Assembly: GCA_905221605.1 (NCBI GenBank)
Contig: CAJNDS010002162.1
Coordinates: 105,834-169,833, forward strand
Origin: Symbiodinium natans
Lineage: Eukaryota; Sar; Dinophyceae; Suessiales; Symbiodiniaceae
Length of the DNA: 64,000 bases
Direction of reading: 5' to 3'
The translations under genes were made by a program, and so were the position numbers. Shown one piece after another: positions 44,893-57,789 of the stretch (positions are counted from its first letter, which is position 1; each line of letters opens with the position of its first letter). The notes below the pieces were generated by a model, which searched no databases, was not told the DNA's origin, and saw only the letters and a list, made by a program, of their open reading frames with translations.

Positions 44893-47800
44893 AGTTTCAG
44901 GCTTGGGGCTGCTCCACACTTCAGCTGTGGCGGACGGGGCCCCCTGCGCCAGCAGCAGCTGCGTTGTGCTCATCGCACGCAACTGCAGGGCATGCCACAC
45001 TTTAGTGTTTAGGTACCGCCTCGCGAACGTGCGGGGGCAAATATCCTGATCATGTAGGTTCTCAGAGCTCTCTCAGCGCTGAAGAGAATGGAGCTGGGCC
45101 CTGTTTGGGACTTGCAGCACGTTGTGTTTCTACCAGTAGGCCTGCCGATCCCCAATCAGTGAGAAGTTGTTGACCCTCAACCCAAAGCCCCCAGTCCCTA
45201 AATGCTCCCAGGGGATCGACAAGCCCATAACTGGGCACTCGGCTTGCCGGCGCACGTTTGGCAGGGCCTCATCGGTCATCGGCAGGGCGTCTAAATTTAA
45301 AATGTAGAATTTTACTTTGGATGAAGCAGTGGCCACAAGAACGGCGAAGCCTAAGGGCCCATTGCGTGCCTAGCAAATGGTTCCGCGAACCTCTCCGAAC
45401 ATTTTGGGCTCGACAAAACAGCCCAACACCTAAATTCCAGCGTGAACCCGGGTTGGGTTGTAGCCAGGAAACCCCAGCATTCAGACACCCGGGCGCCCGA
45501 GCAGCTTGGTAGAAACGGCGGAAGTCCTTGCTAAACTTGATGTAGCCCTGGCCACACGTGGGACTATGGGGGACTTCTCGATCAATTTTGGGACTTTTGG
45601 GGTGGTTGGGGAACTTTGAGTCCCTCAGAAACCATAGGATGCAGTTCCGCGCATTCCTGTTTAGGCCCTAAGGTTTAGGGTTTATAGGGTTTCGGGCCGT
45701 CTCCAAGCGAAGGCTTGAGCATCCCAGCACAACAGCGTCTAGGGCTTGCGATGGGAGCGCTCGTTACAAACACATCAGCACCCGGAAGGACCAGACAGCG
45801 GCCAGTACGACCCAAGCCCTAAGCCTTCATCAGCCCCCTGTACGCCAAAAAAACCCTAACCCCCGCCCCCCCCCCCACCCCCTAAACCCCCCGGAAACTC
45901 CCCTGAACCCCCCTAAACCTCCAAACTTCAGGGCTCTGCTTGCTCTGGGTTTACGTCCGGGCGTAGGAGTTTAGGGGGTTTCGAATCCCCAACCCTTCCT
46001 CAAATCTCCACGCTCCACCCACTGGAGCCATGAAATCCCTAAAAACTTTAAACCCTTCAAGCCCTAAAACCTTAAACCTTGAAACCCAAAACCCTAAACC
46101 CTCAATGTCAACCCTCATCCCTGAACCCCTATAGAAGCAAACGAGCGGCAGACCTGGAGCCTATAGGCCCTATAGGCGCCAGCCTTTTATAAACCCTTCC
46201 AAGGCATGTGGCGGCCCCACCTGCCAGGCCCACATCACCTCCAGAAGGCTGTGCCCTTAAGGGATGAGGGGGATTTATATTGGGTTGCTCTTTGGGTTTA
46301 GGGTTTAGGGTTTAGGGTTTATAGGGTTTATAGGATTCATGTCGGGTTTAGGATCCAAGCTCTCAAGCTTGAGATTCTTGAATCCCCCCGAACGCTAGAG
46401 ACTCTACATGAACCCTAGGACTAAACCTAGGCCTCGACATGAAGGACTTACCCCAAAAACCCCTAAACCCCAAGCCCAATGCATCCGGGATTTCCGGGTT
46501 TGGGGCTTAGGGTGTAGGGGTTTAGGGGTTTAGGGTTTTGGGGATTGTGCAGGGCTCGGGTTTGGGACGAAGGCATTGAGGGTTGAGGCTACGAGTGTTC
46601 TTGAGGTTACAGGTACCCCCCCCCCCCCCCCCCAGCCCCAGCCCCTCCCCTCCCCTCCCCGCGCCAGCCCCCCCCACATGTCTTTGCCTAACAGTTTGAC
46701 TAAGACCTCTCTCCTGCAAAGATTCGAAGGACGGCTTGGTGGCGGGGGGGGGGGGGGGGAACCTCCAAGACCGAAAGCAATTCACAGGACTTGAAAGGGG
46801 CTTAGGGCTTAGGCTTTAGGGCTTGGTGGGGAGGATTGATGGAATTAGGGCCCTTTGCAGAACCTTCGTTGGGGGGGGGGGGGGTTCCCCCTGAGACTCC
46901 GATGAAATATGCCAGCTGTAGGGAGAGGGCTTCATTGTAGCAGCCCCCTGTGCTTGCCATGGGCTTCCGTACGGCTTCGGGACCTTTTTGGCTTTCGGAC
47001 TTTGGGGTCGAGCGATGCCATCTTGGGATTTCATCAGGGTTCCTTTGCTCTCCTATACTCCCCCCCAGCTTACCCAACCCTGACCTCGTCCAAGGAGAAG
47101 TTCGACGCCTGCATGGCGACGTGCTGCACCTCGTGGCGGCGGAGGGAGGCTCTGGGTCTGAGGGTTCAGGGTCTCAAGGGCTTTAGGTCACGGGGGTCAT
47201 TAGAGATGAACCTCAGACCTGAAACCCCAGAGAGAGGAAACCCTGAGATGAAAGCTTGGTCAGCTTACGGTAAGGGCCGCAGGACCCTGGTTCAGCACGG
47301 GCGGACTTTGCACGTACCTCAGATGAACCCACCCTGAGTGGCAACCAAGTTGTGATGGCTGCTGCAAGTTTCTTGCATGGCCCTCAACCCCACAATGTCC
47401 GAACGGGCCATACACCAACAAACACCAGGCGCAAGTGAGGGAAAGGTCGCTACGGCTGCACATAAGGTCACTTCTTGAAAGCATGGTCGCTCTTGGGGTC
47501 CTTATTCTAAGGCGTCCCCTCTTGTTTAGGGTACCCAAAAAGGGACCATAATTTAGAGGACTAGTTCTCCACCCCCCCCCCCCGACCCTGAGCGTGCCGA
47601 GTTGGACAGGAGGTGGCGGCAGCGCAAGCCGTGCCGCCCTGCCTCCCAAGGCTCAAGCTCCATTTTGTTGTTCTTGTTGTTTGTTTATTCTGTTTTATTC
47701 TAATGTTGGACTCGCTTTAGTGTCCAGGGGTCCCCCCCCTCCCCCACCAACAAAATTTTGGGCTTTTTGCGGGTCCTCTATAAGCTGGGTTGGGGTCTGG

Positions 47801-48236
47801 GGGTAGGGCGGGTAGGGGTCGAAGGATTGAGGGGAAGCCTAGGGGAAGCCTTGAGTCTTGAGGGTCTAAGCTTTCCGGGCTTTGTGGCTCCCGAGGGCCA
47901 ACTAATGCGGGTAACCGAAACAATTGACTAAAGCGAAGCACGGCAGCTCGCGGGCTACTCCCTTGGAAAATTGCTTTGACGGGGGGGGGGGGGGGGGGCC
48001 TGTTTCGTAATCGAATTTTGGAAGGAATTTACATAAAGACGGACACCAGAAAAAATTCCGGATTCAAGACTATTTTGAGCTTTTGGCTCCCCGGCCCCCA
48101 CCCTTCATCCCCGGGCCGCGAGCTTCGCATCATTGCGGACACCCTCATCAACGGGGGGGCGGGGTCTCAACAAGTTTTCCGGAAAAACGCTTAATAGTGG
48201 CCACCTACACTAAAGCGGGTCCAACATCATGTTATT
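44893..48236. other. Long stretch with homopolymers and no recognised gene
   Basis: Poly-C at about 46617-46634 and 47572-47583; poly-G at about 46745-46759, 46870-46884 and 47980-47998. TTTAGGG units lie at about 46288-46340 and decayed CCCTAAA units at about 46030-46130. The rest is unique. Overlapping open frames below 145 codons show no motif. Confidence 0.55.
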
Positions 48237-48300
48237 ACAATTATTATTATTACTACTATTACTATTATTATTAGTATTATTATGATTATTTTAGTCTTCT
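48237..48300. repeat. ATT/ACT triplet microsatellite
   Basis: ATT units with ACT, AGT and GATT interruptions, followed by a T-rich tail. Confidence 0.9.
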
Positions 48301-51262
48301 TATTTTCATGTTTATTATGTTCGTCTTTTTTTGGGGGGGATTCAAAGGCTTTTTATAGAGGCTTGTAGTTTATAGTCCTGCAGGGGTTTAAGGCCATAGG
48401 GGTAAATTTAAGTTGGATGGCTTCGGGCATGAAAGGCGTGCATTTTTCGACCCTGCGCCCGAAACCCTGGACCATAAACCAAAAACCCCCAAAACCGGGC
48501 TCGATTGCAAAAACATCAGCACGCTTCCTTGGCAAACGAGGAATGCAAAAGACCCCGTTGAAGAGCCCCGGAACCAGCCAATACAGCCCTGAACCCCTCA
48601 AACCATGTACCCAACACTTTGATGTCGATTCGGTTTCGCAACAACATCCCAAAGGTCTACTAAACCCCAAACCCCAAAACCAAAAACCCTGGGTTTCGCG
48701 TTTTGAGGGCCCAGGGCAACTTTAGGGGCTGTATCGCTCCAAAGGCTAGTTGTCTTTTGTTGTGCTTTATAAGGCCGGTAGGTTCAGGTTTCTCTGTTTA
48801 GCTCTTCTGGCTAAGCCATGCTCCTAGACTCTGACTCTAGACTCTAGCTTGGAAGCCTCCTGCCAACGCATTCTCCGCTATGGAAAAGACTCCTTCAATA
48901 GCGACTAGCGTGTCCTTGGGTCCCAGAAGGGTGGCCTGAGCACTGGATCACGGCTAGCGTCCTTCTCGGGGTGTGATTCTCACACCTGATGCTCTAGAAA
49001 CTCTTAACTCCAAGCCCAAAAACCCGAAATCCCAAACCAAGTCTCCATCCCAGTGGCCTACAAAATCAGGTGGCCTGAGCCATGCGGTCCGAGAACCTAT
49101 AAGGCCCTAAAGTCCTGAAACCGCTATAGGGTTTAGGGTTTGGGTTTAGGGAAGTCTACACACGCAACCCCAAACTCTTTTGGCGGCGCAGCAGCTGGGC
49201 ACGTGGCCTCCTAAAATTCGAATTATCCGCGAACTCCGGGGGCCCGGTTGTTGTCTAGGGTTTAGGGTTTAGGGTTAAGGGTTGTGAAGGTCTGTGGGGT
49301 TGAGGGGTTAGGGTGTTTGGTGCCTGTTGAGGTCTTAGCATTTACGGGCTTTGGGTTTTAAGGACTAGGTAGAAGAGGTCATATCTCAAGGCTGGAAGAA
49401 AGAAGAACCCATCCTGAGGCGGCTCTTCACAGCCGCATGTCCAGACGTCAGAAGCTTGGCCAGGGGAAGTGCTATACTCCCGGTTTTAAGGAAGTTGTCG
49501 AGGTCTTCGGGTGTTTGGGGGTTCGCCGTTGGAAGGGCGTTTTGGCTCTCGGGTGGGCGGGGGGGGGGGGGGGGGGAGTTGGGGCTGACAGTTTACGGTT
49601 TTGGGCTTTCGAACATCCCTGGCCCTATAACCCTGAACATTGAAAACTGGGACCCCAGATACTTGGAGAAGCGGCCGTGGATGCGGGCTAAGCCAGCACC
49701 GGTCGAATTACACTCAGATCCCTCAGTGCACCTCCATAAATGGGGGCTCATGCGGCTGCAAGCGACATCATGGCGGAGTGAAAGCTATCAACAGCTGTTC
49801 TGACCTGGAAGTCCCATCAGTCCGAATCTCTGAACCCTGTGCCCAAGTGCCCCAAACCCTTAGCGCCTGCGCGCGAGACAACCCTGAACTTTAACTTCAG
49901 GCAATCTGCCAGAGGAATGTCTTGTGCCAAGAGGCCCAAGGTGTGGGGGCTTGCAGGCTGTATAGTGTGCAGGGTACAGGGCCGCACGGGGTTAGGGTTT
50001 AGGGTGGGAACCAAAGTCCCATGTCTGTGAGGTTGTGGTGTATTGGTGCCCCTGCCAATTGAAGAGGCGCTCCCGAAGGCAATCTCCGAGAGTCTGGCCC
50101 TAGACCTACAATAACGAAGGTGTGGCTACCTTAAGAACCCAGTTGTTGTTGGTATGCTCCTTGTTCAAGAGTTCGACAGATAGAACCTGCATGAACCTGC
50201 ACAACTGCACCATGAACGCGCTTCTTTGGGTTCTTAAGGAAACGTGTGTCTACACTCAGGAAGCAGATCGTTTGGTCCATCGACCAAACCCACTTCCCAT
50301 GCCTTGGAAAATGTAACCCTAAACCCTAACATCGTCTTCTTCGTCAGCACGCGCAGCACCTTGTTCAGGTTTTGGGAGGGTACGAGGCATGACTAGCGGG
50401 AATTGCTTTAGGTTTGGGAAGCCTGCGGACCACACTCCAGGGGGGGGGTGTGCAGGAATCCTTATGCCGCCCAGGCAAGTGTGGCGTCGGCTTTCCACCC
50501 CTGTTCTTGGGGTTGCGGACTCTGTTGGGTTTGGAGTCTATAGGGTTTATTTAGGGTTGGTTCCCGGGACCTACTCTGCGCGTAAAGCCCCAACGCAGAC
50601 CGACGCGTTCGACTGTCTTGGTGCGGCACCTCGTCAAGCGGAGTCAAGCGTCTGTTCCTGCAAGCCGCAAGCCCTCAATCGATGGGTATGTCCCACAAAT
50701 TCCACACATGCAGGGGTCGCCCTAGCATAAGAGTATTCTTCAGAACCCCCAGAAGGTGTATTACGAATTCTTTCGAAGCCCCCAAACTAAGCTCCTTCTT
50801 GGTTTGGAGTGTTTTGCGTTTAGCGTTTAGGGTCTTAGGAAGCCCGAAGTAGAACAACGGTAAAAATCTCGGGCCCAAACTGAATGGAGCAGTGGATTGG
50901 CTGCAGAATTGCAGTGCTAGGGCTGCTAGGGTTCAGGGCTGGTGGATTCTGACTCAGGCACGCGGAGGCGTTGACTTGTGCGCACGCAGGTGCTGTTTAG
51001 GGCTTCTGGGTTCAGAGGCTGGAAGGGCCAACCAGGGTTCACTGCATGCGGTCAGGGCTCACAATTCAGCAGTCCGAAGTACAAAGTCAAAAACAGACAC
51101 CAAGGCAGACGGAATGCGACAAAACCCATGATGACAAAGCCTTTCAACCTCTAAGCCGCACACCGCAAGCCCTAATCCTCCCCAAAACCGCAGCCGCTTT
51201 CAAGAGTATACCTCAGAGCCTACAGGCCCTACTTAGGCAATCTGCTGCCCAACATCACTAGA
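48301..51262. other. Long stretch with no recognised gene
   Basis: Poly-G at about 49558-49576 and short TTTAGGG groups near 49130-49150 and 49256-49280. Otherwise unique DNA with frames below 116 codons and no motifs. Confidence 0.5.
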
Positions 51263-51358
51263 GTTTAGGGTTTAGGCTTAGGGTTTAGGTATAGGGTATA
51301 GGGTATAGGGTATAGGGTATAGGGTATAGGGTATAGGGTATAGGGTTTAGGGTTTAGG
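51263..51358. repeat. Telomere-like array with GTATAGG block
   Basis: TTTAGGG units flank a pure block of eight GTATAGG units at about 51289-51344. This is another case of a locally homogenised variant. Confidence 0.95.
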
Positions 51359-53132
51359 GGTGTACTTGCTCAGGCTTCCGGGTTTAGGGCTCAAGGCATT
51401 GGTAGACTTTGGCCTGAACATGGCCAGAAACCCGAACCTTTCATAAGCCCCTTCACCGCAGGATTCTGGCGCCTCCAACACTCCGCTCTCCAACCAACTC
51501 TCTCGCGGCTCAGGCACGGGGTAGCCTGCTCTTCAGAGCTGATGGGCTTGGGCGTTTTTTGGATTTTGGATGCCAAGGTTTAGAGTGTTTTAAAAAGAGT
51601 TTGTGCGTTAGATGTGGCTTCAACCTGTAGTCATGGGGAGTAAGGGTGTAGGGCTTAGGGTTTAGGGTTTAGGGTTTAGGGGTGCGAGGGGCATTAAGGG
51701 TTCGTTCGAAGAGAATGGGGGACCTTGTGTTGGACAACCCGCATTTCCTCTATTTCTGGTCGCGAGGATCGTACAGTTGGGCATCCGAGTGCAGGACTTG
51801 GGCCTTCAATTGAACTCTGAACATTCACTAAGCCGTAACACCCAAAGCCCTTCGATGCTAGGTACCAGCTACAACTACAACACTGCCGGCAAGAACTGCA
51901 ATAACAACTACTGCTTCAAACTTCTGCTACAACAACAACTACGAGGACCACGGCTAGAACCACCATGACCAGAAGGACTGCTACTTGAGGTGCTATTACC
52001 AGTAATACTGTGTAGCACTAGCGCCGGTGCTCGTACTACAGGGTTTAGGATTACATAAGGCTTAAGGTGCTAACTGGGTTTGGGCTCTAAACATTTTTCA
52101 GTCCTAAACCCTATAAAACCCAACGATGGACGAAGGCTCCCCGGCACCCGATGAAAACAAAACTGAGGGAGGCTATTTCCAACCTAAGAAGGTACCAGTG
52201 GTATCAGGTTTGGGGGTTTTGATATGAGTGAGGGAGGGGGAAAGGATCAGGGTTTTGGGGTCCTTCGCGGTTATGACTCTGCGAGACGACAACTCCACGT
52301 AACCCCAGACCTGAACCATGGCTGACTTCAAAATGCTAGGTCCGACATCAAAAGGGCCCCAAAGAAGGCTGCAGCTGCAAGCAAGGTGCACCCTAAAACT
52401 TAAGAAATGTTCCGCAGCTCCATGCCCTAAATGTGCCTGCCCGAGGTCTGCCGTTCGACACGCCAGCGGCAGTTGCAGCGGTAAGCAGGCAAAACCTAGG
52501 GCCAACATCAAAAGGAACAGATCTCTGTCAGGGTGGAAAACCCTTAGCCCTACACCACTGCACAACGCCTCGAAGCTTGCCGTCTGGACTTTGCGTGATT
52601 GATGCTCGGCCCTGTTCAAACTTGCAAATCGTAAGCCTGTAGTATGCCACAAATGCCACAAAGGGCCTGATCAAGTGACACAAGTGCTGCACACTAGAAT
52701 GCCAGCTGCGAAGTACAGGTCACCGGATTCATTCCGTCTGTCCCAACATGCAAGATGCCAACTCAAGCAGCAACATTCCTGGTAGGCTGATGCGGAAGCT
52801 GTTTTGCTTGCTGCCTGCGAAACGCTCTGGCTGTCAGGCCGCTAGTGCTAGCTGCGCAGGAGGGGGGGGCAATGATGCAAGCGTTACGGCCCCGAAATTC
52901 CTGCTCCTTAGAACATCCTAACCCTAAACCCTGAACCCTAAACCAAGCTGAAACTACCTGTTCTTGCGCCAGATCTCCCTCCCTGCCCCAGGCTGCCACA
53001 GGTGGACGGATTATATTCCAGCCTGTAAAAAGGGGCCCCTGGGCTTTCGGGAGCTTTCGGGAGGCCAAGAGGGCCTTCAGGAGGCCAAGAGGTCCAGGAT
53101 TTGGGGAAGCTGCTGAGGTGACCGAGCGGCCC
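51359..53132. other. Gene-free stretch with a small internal duplicate
   Basis: TTTAGGG units at about 51649-51681 and CCCTAAA units at about 52918-52945. CTAGGTCCGACATCAAAAGG at about 52336 recurs as CTAGGGCCAACATCAAAAGG at about 52497. A 162-codon minus-strand frame (52661-52173) overlaps this duplicate, and no family is recognised. Confidence 0.5.
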
Positions 53133-53243
53133 AGGGTTTAGGGTTTAGGGTTTAGGGTTTAGGGTTTAGGGTTTAGGGTTTAGGGTTTAGGGTTTAGGGT
53201 TTAGGGTTTAGGGTTTAGGGTTTAGGGTTTAGGGTTTAGGGTT
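53133..53243. repeat. Near-perfect TTTAGGG array
   Basis: About sixteen TTTAGGG units with almost no variation and sharp edges in unique DNA. The left flank contains GAGGTGACCGAGCGGCCCAG, which resembles a tRNA A box by chance only. Confidence 0.97.
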
Positions 53244-54694
53244 GCTCCTACTCCTGGTGCATATAAGAGATATGAACTCAGTCGCTTGGCGACTGGCCGA
53301 GGTGCTAGGCCTTGTTGTACTTTGGGAAACAGACTACTCCAGAGTCCCGTGTCTTACGCCGCCAGCAGTGAAGCCCAAACCTTTTAAACCCCGAGCCCTA
53401 AGCCTCGAAAGAATTCGTGCGTGAGGTGGTGGTGAAGGAGAGGGCGGTGAGGCACCGAGTGGAAGGAAGGCCTATGACATGTTTCTCGGTCCTTAGCTTC
53501 AGCTGTGCGGCGCGACGATGTGTGGTCCCTGGTGCTCCCTCATGCAAGGGCATGATTGCCACATGCTGCAGAATCGGCAGCGCCCGCTTCTCAAGATCAC
53601 TGGAACAACAAACTGCATCGACCCCTAAGGCAAAGATGAGTCAATCTGTAATACCGAGGTGGGGAGTAGTTCGCGAAGCTCGGCGGCCCCATTACGAAGA
53701 GAAAACGCTCATCATTTATTCGAGGAGACTAGGCATCGAAGGTTCTTCACGAAGGTACACCCTAATTAAACTCCAAACTTGCAATGTTCCGAACCTCCGG
53801 GAGCTGGACATCAGACGTCACCGAACCCAACTTGACTGTTTAAGCTCCTAGAAAGCCAAGTGTAAGCCTTTGAGCTTGGCTAGATACTTCCAAGCATAAC
53901 CCAGCATAGACCTAGCTGCATCCAGAATGCTGTAGCTTCTGACATCATCCAGGTCGCCCCACCCATCCGTTCAGTCTAATTGCACCACATGCTCGACAGT
54001 AGGAATCTTTATTGCTAAGGCTTTTTGTCTTCATTGACCACGACTCGCAGACGCTCTGCCAAGATTGCAGATGATGCAGCGCGGCGAAGCTCCGGCAGCT
54101 ATACAGGTGTGTGGCCCCTCCGCATCTCTGGTGGGCTCCAAACTTGGGAAACGTGTCTTTCGCCTCCTCAGAGCCGAAACGTGGAAGGATAGAGAAGCGG
54201 ATCCCCATGTGATCTTGCGGTGATTAGAACAGCGCAGTTATAACACAACAAAAATCTGGGATCGCAAGGTATCATCACCCCCCCCCCCCCCCCCCCCAAC
54301 CTTCCCCAGTGACTCCGGGGGCATGGGTCTCGTGCCGATGGTTGCGTTCAAAGGCGCCCCACCAACTAGTGCCGAGACACCTTGCAAGTTGAAGAGTGGG
54401 TTTGGGTTGCGGGTTGCTGTAGGTAAAGGGGTTAGGGTTTAAAGGGTTTAGGGTTTAGGATTTCAGGAGTCTCTAAGCTTGCGTTTCTTCTTGCCATGGC
54501 AGGCCCTGGCTGAAGGACGTGCATTGAAGTGCAGAGCCACATCTTGTTGACTTCTCTTGCACGCGGACATCCAAACACCTTTTGCAGGTATATATACGTG
54601 CACAGAAGCATATCCCCCCAAACAGTGTGCCAACGGACTCTGGGGTTGCCAAGGGCTTATAGATTGCCGCAGGCGCGTGGCGAGCGCCCGAGCT
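53244..54694. other. Gene-free stretch
   Basis: Poly-C at about 54277-54297 and TTTAGGG units at about 54430-54460. A 144-codon plus-strand frame at 53417-53851 crosses unique DNA but shows no motif I recognise. Confidence 0.5.
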
Positions 54695-54767
54695 CCAGGA
54701 TGGGCGAGTAGACGCTATAACCCGTTAAAAGGGCCCTTTAAACAGGGCCTATAGTAGCCCATCCTGG
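54695..54767. mobile_element. Foldback element, family B, compact copy
   Basis: CCAGGATGGGC at the left and GCCCATCCTGG at the right are perfect 11-base complements. The centre holds AAAGGGCCCTTT, itself a palindrome, and ACCCG/GGGCC blocks. The whole unit is 73 bases and can fold into one hairpin. It lies about 45 bases before a half copy of family A. No target duplication is visible. Confidence 0.72.
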
Positions 54768-54812
54768 TTCTTGGGGGGTGTAGCACAACGTGGCTGGTCA
54801 TCGCAGCGGCAG

Positions 54813-54847
54813 CATTAAGGACTGTTCGTATAAGCGGACCATCCCAA
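54813..54847. mobile_element. Family A right-end fragment
   Basis: CATTAAGGACTGTTCGTATA followed by AGCGGACCATCCCAA matches the right arm of family A with few changes. No matching left arm is found upstream, so this is a truncated copy. Confidence 0.75.
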
Positions 54848-54942
54848 GTCATGAACTGGTTTATACAAAAGGGGGTCGTCTTGGAGCGCTCTTGGAGTGG
54901 TCTTGGGACTTGGAGCATCTACGCTGGCATCAGTTAGAGAGA

Positions 54943-55093
54943 TGGCGAGCGAGAGCGAGCGAGCGAGAGAGAGAGGGAGAGAGAGGAGGAGAACAGAGAG
55001 AGAGAGAGAGAGAGAGAGCGAGTGAGAAACAAAAGAACAGGGAGAGAGAGAGAGATAGAGACAGAGAGAGATAGAGCGAGAGAGAGAGAGAGG
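54943..55093. repeat. GA-rich polypurine block
   Basis: About 150 bases of GAGA with GAGC, GAAC and GATA interruptions. The + strand is purine-rich, and Arg/Glu-rich open frames are by-products. Confidence 0.93.
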
Positions 55094-57716
55094 GAGCTGC
55101 CAGGACTAGGCTGCTTGGGCTAGAGAAGTAAAGACGATTGCGGGTGCAACCGAGCCCGAAACCCTATGTAAACGGTAAGCCTTTAAATGTGGAATTATTG
55201 AATGACAAAGGTAAGACTCCAGCTCCCCCACCCCCCGCGCTGGGAATAGGAACCAACCTGAGCAGTGGCTCTGCACTCTCTGCACCGCGTGCATGCGAAG
55301 ATGCTAAGAAAGCTCCGGCACAGATGGTCGGCCGAGGACGTCATAGAATGACGGCCTCGGCAGGACTGGGGAGATGTAGGACGCTTGGGGTCAACATGCA
55401 CCTCAAGATTCGTCAGAGCCAGATTCTTGTGGATTTGGGGTGTAGGGCTGATAGGGCATTCACACCTTGATCATTGCCAAACAACTCGACCCTAGCCCTA
55501 AACCCTAAACCCTAAACCCTAAACCCTAAGCCCTAAACCCTAAGCCCTAAGCCTAAACCCTAAACCCTAAACCATTCCCAACCCAACCTTTTACGGCAAG
55601 TTGCTGCTGCCGACCTCCCGACTCCGTAGCTACCTGGACAGCCAGCGACCGCCGCGTAGCTGAGTCTAGCCAAGAGCCTCGCTTGACTTTCAAGGTTTAG
55701 GGTTTAGGCTTTAGGGTTTAGGGTTTTTGTTTGCCTAGGGCTCCCCTGATATACACCCACAATACTGCAATCCGTATGTGAAGGGGGAAACCCCAATAAA
55801 GGGGCTTATAGGCTGGCCCCCTAAGGAAAAAGCTGTTTGAAGGTGGGGGCCGAAATTCCCCTTGCTGAACCCTGAACCAACCCTTCCCTCAGACCTCTCT
55901 AACTGTCATCGGATTTTTCCGGGATCTGTCTGGTTTCTGAAGCCTCCCAGGTGTTGGTCGAGGATAGGAGGGGGTTGTGCTCATCACAGATAGGTAGTTC
56001 AGGAAGTTAGGCTTTTGGCGTTTCGGCTGCAACTCCGCAAACCCAGAGATCCTTTGGTTACAATCCCCCCCCCCAAACAAAGAGAGTTTGTCCATTCTTT
56101 GTTGTGTTGTGTCGGGTCTGGGACCTGCGACGCTTTCATGACACCCCGAAGATATGTTGGGCCGACTATGAGTGGGCACTACAAGAGAAGGCAAGTACTC
56201 TGCTTCTCGACGTCTAGAAGTCGTTTAAGGGTTTTAGGGCCGGACTTGAGGCCGGCATGCCCATGGACACTTACAGGCTCATGGCTTAGTGGTCTGGTGA
56301 TGAACGGCACAAAGTCGGCAGCAAGATCCCCGCATTCGCGTACTCAGGTGTCTCCCTTATCTTGATGAGAATCGAAACGCCCTCTGATTGCAGCGAAGTC
56401 ACCAACCAGGATGTGCAGCAAGAATGCAACCTTGGCTAAGGAGCTTTGGCTAAGGAGGCGTGACGGAATGATGGAACGAAATTTAAAGAATGACAGCTCT
56501 CAGCGATACCACACACCAAAAAGTGATAATCAAACCAGAAACCACGTGTCAATACCGACCCTCGCAGCAGCTGTCTTGATTTTCCTTTCACCCGTGGCGC
56601 CCAATATTGTGGTAAGAGTCCAGAATGTTTTTCTAGTCAACCAAGAACTCGTGAACGACATGAATACTCCTTGTGCATCAGATGCTCGGGGTTAAAGGAC
56701 TCATGATGGACGCCTTAAGAAACGGTGATTTTGTATGCTTCGCTGTGCTCATGAGATGATTGTTAATACGGGTGACGACAACAATACGTTCCTGGACTTG
56801 CATCATATTTCCTTGCAATCCCAAGGGACCAAAAGGTTTTTGGATCATTTTCACCACGTAAAAGCATGGAACCACCCCTTGTAAGTAGGACCATGCTAGA
56901 AAGGAATGGCCGCAAGCCCCGAGTGAGCTCTCAAGATCTTTAGAAGCTTTAACAGTCCTGAAGACAGGGAGCCGCCGAGAGGACCAAGGTCACCGTCCCT
57001 ACGGGATGGGACACCAGGTTCAGGACGTTGCCGTCGAGGCCACCATCCCTGGTCTTTAGAGGACCCTATAAGCCCCAAACTCCAGAACGTTTCAGGGCTC
57101 TGAGGGCTTTCCTTCAGGGGCCTGTGGGGCGAGGGGGGGGTGGGGTTTAGGGTTGAGGGTTCCCTGCATCTTGCTCGACGAGATGAGATGCTGAGCCTCG
57201 AAAGCCTTGAGGAGTGTGGGCCCTACCAGCCTTAACCTGCAACTCCTCTCAGGATAACGCGTGAGCCCTAAACACCCCGAAATCTCCTCTGGAGGCTATA
57301 GTATATTCGTGTCTCAGCTGGGTTGGTATAATGATTTCATGTCACTGTTCCATTTCTTCGTGCTGCCTGGTAGAATGCAAAGTAGCGCACAACTTTCGTG
57401 GGACAACACGGACAAGCAGGCAGCACATGCCAGCACCGCAAGGCTTTTCGAGCAGCTGCCGCCAGGGGGCTCGAAATCTGCATCGATGCCTCAGGGTTTA
57501 GGGTTTAGGGTTTAGGGTCCGCAGCACACCAATGATCTATCAGCTGAACGATCATCGTCTTCGGGCACTCAATCAGTACGGCAGCAACAATACCTTAAAC
57601 CCTCTTCAAGGCCCCAATGCCGCGCCGGGGGCTCCAGAAACCGAAGTGTCGAAAAGAGACGCTGCGTCGTTGTGTTTGGGGTATAATTCTGCCGACCGGG
57701 GATGGGGGCCGGCTAC
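55094..57716. other. Gene-free stretch with CCCTAAA array
   Basis: CCCTAAA/GCCCTAA units at about 55493-55573 and TTTAGGG groups at about 55694-55728 and 57490-57518. The part from 56000 to 56900 is mostly unique and nearly free of telomere-like units. Small frames there (94 codons at 56411-56695, 65 codons on the minus strand at 56875-56678) are unrecognised. Confidence 0.5.
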
Positions 57717-57789
57717 CCCACTGGATGGTCCCCCTTCTACTATAGTACCCCTATTATAATCCCTATTAGTATAAGGGGGAACATCCGAA
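57717..57789. mobile_element. Family A foldback element copy 8 (shortened)
   Basis: The left arm reads GGATGGTCCCCCTTCTACTA and the right arm TAGTATAAGGGGGAACATCC. The CAGTCC/GGACTG parts of both arms are missing, leaving 73 bases with central ATAGTACCCC and ATAATCCC. Confidence 0.8.

Noticed and set aside
52173-52661. 162-codon minus-strand frame
   Set aside because: Overlaps a small internal duplicate whose copies are in different frames; no conserved motif.
53108-53136. tRNA Ser/Leu-like A box (GTGACCGAGCGGCCCAG)
   Set aside because: No B box, no acceptor or anticodon stem; a TTTAGGG array starts immediately after it.
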